From positions 1 through 35,282 of the forward strand of contig JAISHQ010000041.1 of assembly GCA_031262465.1 (NCBI GenBank): a stretch of DNA of 35,282 bases, given 5' to 3'. The notes under the pieces are model-generated. The model saw only the letters and a program-made list of their open reading frames with translations, was not told the DNA's origin and searched no databases. A program made the position numbers and the translations under genes. The stretch is from Rikenellaceae bacterium (GTDB lineage: Bacteria > Bacteroidota > Bacteroidia > Bacteroidales > Rikenellaceae). Below, piece after piece: positions 29,359-35,282 of the stretch. Position 1 is the first letter of the stretch. Each line of letters opens with the position of its first letter.

Positions 29359-32184
29359 ATGCGGCATTTCCGACACCTCTTTCCTCGATGGACAAGCCTT
29401 TCCTTGCTTTTGTTGGCTCTTCTTGGTCTGACTCCCCGAACGGGGCTTTGGGCACAGAGCGGCTCGCGGAGCAATTTCGAAGGGATTGTGCTGGACAAAA
29501 AAAACAGAGAGCCGATCGCCGGCGCAGTGGTTGCCCTGCCGCAATACGAATTGTGGGCGGTGAGTAATTCCGAGGGGCTGTTTGCCCTGAAAAATGTCCC
29601 CGTGGGCGAGACCGCCATCGAGATTCAACTCTTGGGGATGGTCACCCTGGAGACCACGGTAAACGTCGTTGCGCCAAAGGCGACAGAACCCCCGGTCTTT
29701 CTGATGGAGGAGGCCAGCTTCAGTCTCGACATGGTGACGGTGGTTGCCAAAGCGAGCAAAACCGGCGCTTCGACCGCCTCGACCATCTCCCGCTCGGCCA
29801 TCGACCACCTGCAAGCCACCAGCCTGAGCGATGTGCTCTCGCTGTTGCCGGGGCAATTGGCCTCGAACCCCTCGCTGACCGCCGCCGCGCGCCCGAGCCT
29901 GCGGCAGGTACAGAGCGACGGGATGAACAGCATGGGCACCTCGATCGTCATGAACGGCGCACCCGTCTCCAACAACGCCAACCTTCAGGTGGGCAATACG
30001 GCCACCGACGGGGTGCTGACCACCGGATTTACCTCCACGGCTGGGTCGGGGATCGATATGCGCCGCATTTCGGCGGACAACATCGAATCGGTCGAGGTGA
30101 TCCGGGGGATTCCTTCGGTCGAATACGGAGACCTCACCTCCGGGGTGATTATCGTCAACCCCAAAGCCGGGCGTTCGCCTTTTCAGGCTCGCCTGAAGGT
30201 CAACCCCACGCTCACCCAAGCCTCGCTGAGTAAAGGTTTTGCCGTGGGAGAGCGCGACGGCACCCTGAGTGTCGATTTCGACTACGCCAAATCGCTGGCC
30301 GACGAACGCCGCCCCTATCAGGGGTTCCAGCGCGTGACTGCCAACCTGCTATACTCCCGCACCTTTGCGGACAACGTCCGCACGACGACCGGGCTGGGTT
30401 TCTATTCCGATTTGGATGCCCAAAAACTCGACCCGAGCGATGTGAAGTACCAGCGTCGTCGCTCAGCCGCGAACACGGGCTTCAATTTCAACACGAATGT
30501 CCTTTGGTCGGCAAACCGGAACTTCTTGAAATCCATGCGGTTCAATCTTTCGGCGGATTATACCGAACAGAAAGGATACACCCAGGAGATTCGAGGAAAT
30601 TACGGCTATTTGGTCACCTCGGCCATGCAGGACGGCACCGTGGCCTCGAACCGCACCGAGCCGATTCTCGACGCAAAGGGCAACCCGATCACCAACACCG
30701 ACCAGCCCGGCCACGCCGCGCTGACCAACATCTTGCCCTATGAATTTCTCACCCAACTGACCACCTACGGCAAGCCGCTGAATGTCTTCGCCAAAGCTTC
30801 GGCCAATATGTACGCCGATTTGGCCGGTTTCGGCAACCGCATCGTCGTGGGTGCCGAGTGGAAAACCGATGTCAACTTCGGGCGGGGGAAGGTCTTCGAC
30901 CCGCTCTATCCGCCGACCTCCGGCCTGCGGATGCGCCCCTATACCGACATTCCGGCACTCAACCAATTCTCGCTCTATGCCGAGGACAACCTCTCGCGCA
31001 CCTTTGGCAAGCACGAGTTCCGGCTTCAGTTGGGCGTGCGTTACGACATGATCCAGCCCGGGCGCGAGGAGGGCGGCAATGTGCTCTCGCCCCGCTTTAA
31101 TGCCTCGTTCGAGGCGATCCCCGGTGTGCTCACCCTGCGGGGAGGCTGGGGGATTACGGCCAAAGCTCCGCCGCTGGTTTACCTCTACCCGGACAAGGCC
31201 TATTACGACTTCATCAATTACACCAACATCGGTACTCCGGGGTTGACCGAGGCTCAACGGCTGAGTCTGGTCACCACCAAAGTCTATGAGACGGGTAACC
31301 CGGCACTCAAGATCGCCAAAAACACCAAAAGCGAGGTGGGTTTCGACCTCTCCCTCGGACAGATGACTTTTGCCGTCACCGGATTCAGCGAAAAGCTGAA
31401 GAACGGTTACTCGTTCGGCACGGACATCTCCTCTTACCACCTCTTTGAGTTGATTAAATACAAGGGGACGGAGCGTCCCGGCACCTATCCGGCGTTGAGC
31501 CTCGACCCGGCAACGACCAAAAACGTGGTCATGAGCTACAACACCCCGATGAACGACCGGATCAACGAGACCCAAGGGGTTGAATTTGACTTCGATTTCG
31601 GTCGCATCGACGTGCTTCGTACCTCGTTTGTCCTGAACGGGGCGTGGATGAAGAGTAAAATGTACTCGACCTCCCCGTCGTTTTTTCAGAAAAACCCCGA
31701 CGCGGACGGCAATTACAAGGACATCGGCGTTTACGCTCCCGGAGACGGCAGTGCCTATGAACGGCTGTCGACCAACCTGCGCGTGATCCACAACATCCCG
31801 CAGATCGGCTTTGTGGTGTCGCTTTCGGTGCAAACCATTTGGCGCGATGTACACAAATACCTCGGACTGGAGAACCAAATTCCTGTCGGATACCTCTCCG
31901 TGGCCAACGGTCTGGCCTACAACGCCCTGACACCGGGAGAGGCGGTGCCGCCAGATATTCAGAAGCAGATTTTGGAGAACCGTTTCATCACCGAATCCTA
32001 CAAGCCCCTGTGGCTGTTTAATCTGCGGCTGACCAAGGAGATTCGCGATTTCCTGGGTTTCACCTTCTTCCTGAACAACGTCTTCATGCACCAGCCTCTG
32101 GAGGAGAGCCGCCGAAACCCCGGACAATATACCCAACGCAACCCGAGCCAGTTTTTCGGCGCGGAAGTGTGGATCAAGTTTTAA
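29359..32184 (+). CDS. TonB-dependent outer-membrane receptor
   Basis: A 941-residue receptor with a long signal peptide ending GLWAQ. Residues about 40-115 are a carboxypeptidase-regulatory-like domain (FEGIVLDKKNREPIAGAVVALP). A plug follows (about 135-270: SLSDVLSLLPGQLAS, NIESVEVIRGIPSVEYGDLTSGVIIV), then a 22-strand-type barrel ending WIKF. It lacks the usual SusC features and has no SusD partner, so a glycan substrate is not indicated; similar receptors take up metal complexes, peptides or proteins. It is the first of four genes that follow each other within 14-28 nt (DUF4876 lipoprotein, DUF6850 barrel, M16 peptidase), clearly one operon. Uptake of a peptide or protein ligand is an inference from the peptidase. 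Confidence 0.93.
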   Translation: MRHFRHLFPRWTSLSLLLLALLGLTPRTGLWAQSGSRSNFEGIVLDKKNREPIAGAVVALPQYELWAVSNSEGLFALKNVPVGETAIEIQLLGMVTLETTVNVVAPKATEPPVFLMEEASFSLDMVTVVAKASKTGASTASTISRSAIDHLQATSLSDVLSLLPGQLASNPSLTAAARPSLRQVQSDGMNSMGTSIVMNGAPVSNNANLQVGNTATDGVLTTGFTSTAGSGIDMRRISADNIESVEVIRGIPSVEYGDLTSGVIIVNPKAGRSPFQARLKVNPTLTQASLSKGFAVGERDGTLSVDFDYAKSLADERRPYQGFQRVTANLLYSRTFADNVRTTTGLGFYSDLDAQKLDPSDVKYQRRRSAANTGFNFNTNVLWSANRNFLKSMRFNLSADYTEQKGYTQEIRGNYGYLVTSAMQDGTVASNRTEPILDAKGNPITNTDQPGHAALTNILPYEFLTQLTTYGKPLNVFAKASANMYADLAGFGNRIVVGAEWKTDVNFGRGKVFDPLYPPTSGLRMRPYTDIPALNQFSLYAEDNLSRTFGKHEFRLQLGVRYDMIQPGREEGGNVLSPRFNASFEAIPGVLTLRGGWGITAKAPPLVYLYPDKAYYDFINYTNIGTPGLTEAQRLSLVTTKVYETGNPALKIAKNTKSEVGFDLSLGQMTFAVTGFSEKLKNGYSFGTDISSYHLFELIKYKGTERPGTYPALSLDPATTKNVVMSYNTPMNDRINETQGVEFDFDFGRIDVLRTSFVLNGAWMKSKMYSTSPSFFQKNPDADGNYKDIGVYAPGDGSAYERLSTNLRVIHNIPQIGFVVSLSVQTIWRDVHKYLGLENQIPVGYLSVANGLAYNALTPGEAVPPDIQKQILENRFITESYKPLWLFNLRLTKEIRDFLGFTFFLNNVFMHQPLEESRRNPGQYTQRNPSQFFGAEVWIKF

Positions 32185-32202
32185 TGTACAGAGATTGAAT
32201 CC

Positions 32203-33456
32203 ATGAAAAGAATATCCCATCTACCTGTCGTCGTCGGCCTGTTGCTGACCCTCCTCGGAGCGGGTTGTCGCCGGGACGAAGCCCCAGCTTCTGCGCTGAT
32301 CGACCCGATCTCCGTTCACCTCACCTACGGCGGGTTGGGCGAGAGTCGAGCCTATACCCACCCGTTTCAGATCACGCTGACCAACAACACCGAGCAATTT
32401 ACCTACACCTTCACCTCCGACGAGTGGGGCAAAATTGTGCTGGAACGCTTGTTGCCCGGCGAATACACCGTCAACGTACAGGGCGAGCTGACCGCCGAGG
32501 AGATCGAGTGGACGAGCGGCGAACCGGCAACCCGTCCGGCTCCGTTAGTGGGCTTCCTCTCCGGCATTCGCTTGCGGCTGGGACAGGCCAACTCGCTGGG
32601 AGAGATCACGCTGATCCCCTCCCTGCCGGGTTCGATCCTCTTCAAGGAGCTTTATTACGCCGGTTCGCGCACCCCCAGCAACGGAACCTACCGGAACGAC
32701 AACTTCTATTCGATCTACAACAACTCCCTGTCGCCGATCGAAATCAACGACCTCTACATCGGCATGGTCGAGAATTTCGGCGGCATCGGTGAGAGCGGCC
32801 CCCTTTGGCCGGGCGAAGAGACGGGCAGTTACAAGCACGTGTACGTCAAAAGTGCTTGGAAAATCGTGGCCGGGAGCGATCCGGTGGTCATGCAACCCGG
32901 TCAGACGGTGGTGATCGCCACCATGGCCGCTCCGCACAACCGGGATGCGCAGTACAACCTCAATTCGCCCGTCGACCTCTCCGGAGCCGATTACGAGGCG
33001 TACAGCAACGACCCGCAAAACTCCTACGTCGATTTTCCCGCTCCCAATATGCGGTTGGCTTTTTGGCCGAATTACTCCTACCTCTGGCGCATGGGTGTCT
33101 TCGGTCAGGGCATGGTGCTGATTACCGCCACGCCGGAAGAGTTCGAGTCGTTCGAGGTGCTGCCTCTGCCCGAAGCCTTCCAAGACCCCTTCGAGGACGA
33201 AGAGTACTGGTTCTGCAAAAAAGTGCCGCTGGCTTATGTGTCGGACGCTGTCGACCTGATCCAAAACCCGACGGTCACCAACACCAAACGTTTCCCGCCC
33301 ACGCTGGATGCCGGATACGCCACCGTTTCGGGCACTTATGTCTCCAAGAGCGTGATCCGCAAAGTCCGCGAAACGATCGGGGAAGTGACCATCTATCAGG
33401 ACACCAATAACTCGACGGAAGATTTCCGGGTCAACGAAACCCCCCTCACCGAATAA
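32203..33456 (+). CDS. DUF4876 family lipoprotein
   Basis: A 417-residue lipoprotein with lipobox LGAGC (Cys22). The next 100 residues form a beta-sandwich (ISVHLTYGG ... HPFQITLTNNT ... LLPGEYTVNVQG) like a carboxypeptidase-regulatory or Ig fold. The rest matches the Bacteroidota family DUF4876: ILFKELYYAGSRTPSNGTY, YRNDNFYSIYNNSLSPIEINDLYIGM and NYSYLWRMGVFGQGM. No catalytic motif is seen. The gene begins 18 nt after the TonB receptor stop. A surface-exposed ligand-binding partner of the receptor, comparable in position to SusD-type lipoproteins, is the likeliest role but is inferred from context only. Confidence 0.88.
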   Translation: MKRISHLPVVVGLLLTLLGAGCRRDEAPASALIDPISVHLTYGGLGESRAYTHPFQITLTNNTEQFTYTFTSDEWGKIVLERLLPGEYTVNVQGELTAEEIEWTSGEPATRPAPLVGFLSGIRLRLGQANSLGEITLIPSLPGSILFKELYYAGSRTPSNGTYRNDNFYSIYNNSLSPIEINDLYIGMVENFGGIGESGPLWPGEETGSYKHVYVKSAWKIVAGSDPVVMQPGQTVVIATMAAPHNRDAQYNLNSPVDLSGADYEAYSNDPQNSYVDFPAPNMRLAFWPNYSYLWRMGVFGQGMVLITATPEEFESFEVLPLPEAFQDPFEDEEYWFCKKVPLAYVSDAVDLIQNPTVTNTKRFPPTLDAGYATVSGTYVSKSVIRKVRETIGEVTIYQDTNNSTEDFRVNETPLTE

Positions 33457-33470
33457 ACGCATAACAGACG

Positions 33471-35036
33471 ATGAGAGCGAAAAAGATATTCATTTTACTA
33501 TTCCTTGTTTCCGTCACGAGGGGGATCTATGCCCAGCCTGTCGCAGATACCCTCCGCGCCGGGGGCAATCCGTTGGTGGCCGAGCAGTACCGCACGGCGA
33601 ATCCCTACCTGATGCGGGACAATGCCTCGCTGGTTCTGTTGGGCGAGCGGTTGCTCTATTCCGGCATTTCGCTGGGCACGGAGGCTTCCGACGGCGATTT
33701 CCACCGCCCGCAACAGCCCGCGCGTACCAATAGCTACCTCTTTTCGGCCGAAGGGTCGACCTATCTGGGCGGTTTTTACGTGAGCGGCGGCTTCGATTTC
33801 AGGCAGGCTTCCGAACGGGGCGTGCAATTCAATTCGATCTTCGACCCCTATCGGGGAACTCCCTATATCATCGCCGACAGTACGGGCGGCGATTGGGCCA
33901 AACAATCCTACGGGATGTGGGCCTCGCTGGCCTCTCCCTTTGTGGGTGACCGGATCAGTTTCGGGCTGAGCGTCGGGTTGGATGTCAACCGGGGAGCCAA
34001 AAAGATCGACCCGCGCCCTCAGTCGAACACCAACCGGATCGACCTGTCGCCTTCGCTGACCCTGAGGCTGGGGCAAGGCCATGCCCTGGGCGGGAGTTTC
34101 CTGTACAGCCGTTTCCGGGAGAAGGTCAACCTGATGCTCTACGATTCGAGCGAACCGCAGAAAATCTACCTGTTGAAGGGCATGGGGCAATACACCTATG
34201 ATATTTTCAGTGGCAACGACCGCGAGCGAATGTATGCCGGCGATCTGTTCGGAGCCACGGCGCAATACGCCTACACTTCGGCTCGCGTGAGCCTATTGCT
34301 CGGCGGGGGATACCGCAACGAGTTGGAGGAGACCACCGATCTGGAGATCAACAAGCCCCGGTTGCGGGGACGGTTTTACCGAACGGAAACCAACGCTTTT
34401 CTGCGCCTGAACATCCGGGGCGATGGGGCGTTGCACACCCTGCGCGGGGAGTACCTCCGGCAGGAGGGTTCGGGGCGGGAGATCATTCAGGTCTTCAACC
34501 CCTCGCCGCAGGTCAATGCTTGGGTCACGGAATCGGAAGCACCGCGCCGTTCGGTGACCGAGACCTCCCGGGTGAGTGCCGAATACGCCCTCTACCTGCA
34601 CCCGATAGACGAGAGCCTGTATCGCTGGAAGCTCTCCTTAGGGAGTACGCTGACTGATTATTCGGACACCTATGACGTGATGTACTCTTATATGCGTTTT
34701 CGCTCCGCGCTGACCGCCTTGTCGGCAGAGCGGCTCTTCAGTCGGCAGAGCTGGTACCTGCAAGCCGGGCTTTCGGCGGCATTGCACACCGTTTGGGACG
34801 CGGCGTTGCGTTATACCGAGCGGGAGGAGGACGATCGCTCCATCGCCGACGGATTGGTCTACCCCGACTTTCGGGTGCTGAGCGCAGGATACGCTTCCGG
34901 GACGTTGAGCCTGACCGGGGGCTATCGTCTGCCCGACGACCGCAGTGTGTGGTTGCGCGTTGCAGGGGGATACCTCCGGGCGGAGGATCGGCTCAGCCGA
35001 ACATCCGTTCGGCTCACCGTCGGCTACACGTTCTGA
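33471..35036 (+). CDS. DUF6850 family outer-membrane beta-barrel protein
   Basis: A 521-residue exported protein with signal peptide ending GIYAQ and alternating aromatic beta-strands throughout (FYVSGGFDFRQ, VSLLLGGGYRNEL, LRVAGGYLRAED). It ends RLTVGYTF, the C-terminal aromatic signature recognised by the Bam machinery. It matches the family annotated DUF6850 in Bacteroidota. It begins 14 nt after the DUF4876 stop and precedes the M16 peptidase by 28 nt. No enzymatic residues are obvious. It may be a second channel, a receptor accessory or a surface-assembly factor; function is not known to me. Family name is less certain than the barrel call. Confidence 0.8.
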   Translation: MRAKKIFILLFLVSVTRGIYAQPVADTLRAGGNPLVAEQYRTANPYLMRDNASLVLLGERLLYSGISLGTEASDGDFHRPQQPARTNSYLFSAEGSTYLGGFYVSGGFDFRQASERGVQFNSIFDPYRGTPYIIADSTGGDWAKQSYGMWASLASPFVGDRISFGLSVGLDVNRGAKKIDPRPQSNTNRIDLSPSLTLRLGQGHALGGSFLYSRFREKVNLMLYDSSEPQKIYLLKGMGQYTYDIFSGNDRERMYAGDLFGATAQYAYTSARVSLLLGGGYRNELEETTDLEINKPRLRGRFYRTETNAFLRLNIRGDGALHTLRGEYLRQEGSGREIIQVFNPSPQVNAWVTESEAPRRSVTETSRVSAEYALYLHPIDESLYRWKLSLGSTLTDYSDTYDVMYSYMRFRSALTALSAERLFSRQSWYLQAGLSAALHTVWDAALRYTEREEDDRSIADGLVYPDFRVLSAGYASGTLSLTGGYRLPDDRSVWLRVAGGYLRAEDRLSRTSVRLTVGYTF

Positions 35037-35064
35037 CCGTTTTTTCTTCTAATAAAACCACCTT

Positions 35065-35282
35065 ATGCAAAAGAGATTCAGAATAATAGCCCTGATGATC
35101 GGACTGTTGTCGTTGGTCGCAACGACAACAGCCCAACCCGTTGTCCCGTATGAGCCGCAGGCGCTCCTGCCGGTCGATAGTGCCGTTCTAAAAGGCACCC
35201 TCGACAACGGGCTGACCTATTATGTCCGGCACAACGAGACTCCGGCCGATAAGGTCGAACTCCGGCTGGTCATCGACGCCGG
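35065..35282 (+). CDS. M16 family (insulinase-like) metallopeptidase, N-terminal part
   Basis: The first 72 residues are seen; the rest lies beyond the window. A signal peptide ([24 protein letters not shown]) is followed by [40 protein letters not shown], the standard opening of exported M16 peptidases in Bacteroidota. The HxxEH zinc motif should follow about 20-30 residues downstream. Such enzymes degrade peptides or small proteins in the periplasm. Its position as last visible gene of the TonB-DUF4876-DUF6850 operon suggests it processes whatever the receptor brings in. Confidence 0.85.
   Translation, partial: MQKRFRIIALMIGLLSLVATTTAQPVVPYEPQALLPVDSAVLKGTLDNGLTYYVRHNETPADKVELRLVIDA

Noticed and set aside
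30463-32220. 585-codon minus-strand open frame antisense to the TonB receptor
   Set aside because: The receptor frame is complete with signal peptide and barrel end; the antisense translation has no domain signal.
29359-33456. SusC/SusD polysaccharide-utilisation pair
   Set aside because: The lipoprotein is DUF4876, not SusD-like, the receptor lacks typical SusC motifs, and no glycan enzyme is linked in the operon.

Overview
The window comes from a member of the Bacteroidota, most likely a gut Bacteroidales of moderately high GC (an Alistipes- or Rikenellaceae-like organism is my guess; the genus is not proven). The main reasons are the promoter boxes of the form TAnnTTTG, the many lipoproteins with short Bacteroidota-type lipoboxes, a FISUMP-type lipoprotein, a TonB receptor with a carboxypeptidase-regulatory-like N-terminus, and the DUF4876/DUF6850 pair, all typical of this phylum.

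Layout. Bases 1-6110 (minus strand) are a fucose/glycan operon: an L-fucose:H+ symporter (fucP), an aldo/keto reductase, a zinc alcohol dehydrogenase, a mutarotase-like DUF6786 protein and a GH95 alpha-L-fucosidase that runs off the left edge. A 121-bp hairpin-rich repeat lies inside the operon. A GH43 lipoprotein is transcribed divergently (6262-7368). At 8039-10232 is a lower-GC pair of envelope genes downstream of nadA. A G-poor, AT-rich gap (11.3-11.7 kb) with DnaA-box-like sites separates nadA from folC and glnS. Next come a LolC/E-like permease with ubiE/menG (minus), a VanX-like dipeptidase lipoprotein (plus), and glutamate synthase gltB-gltD (minus). On the right are a GH9 hydrolase, a Big2/FISUMP lipoprotein, and a four-gene cassette: TonB receptor, DUF4876 lipoprotein, DUF6850 outer-membrane barrel and the start of an M16 peptidase that runs off the right edge.

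Non-coding structure is unusually rich. Two roughly 560-590-bp palindromic elements (7438-8024 and 17807-18363) are inverted relative to each other. Both sit between convergent genes and are built from the same chain of hairpins. The stem bases differ between copies while pairing is kept, and a solo end-module lies upstream of folC. A different inverted-repeat element (29022-29289) precedes the TonB cassette and carries a promoter-like box pointing into it.

How the genes work together. GH95 releases fucose, FucP imports it, and the mutarotase-like protein and two dehydrogenases probably act on the sugar or its aldehyde products; no fucose isomerase, kinase or aldolase is in view. gltBD makes glutamate from glutamine and 2-oxoglutarate. 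The TonB-DUF4876-DUF6850-M16 cassette looks like an uncharacterised system for taking up, and perhaps proteolytically processing, a peptide or protein ligand. That cassette and the hairpin element family are the two best candidates for undescribed biology here.
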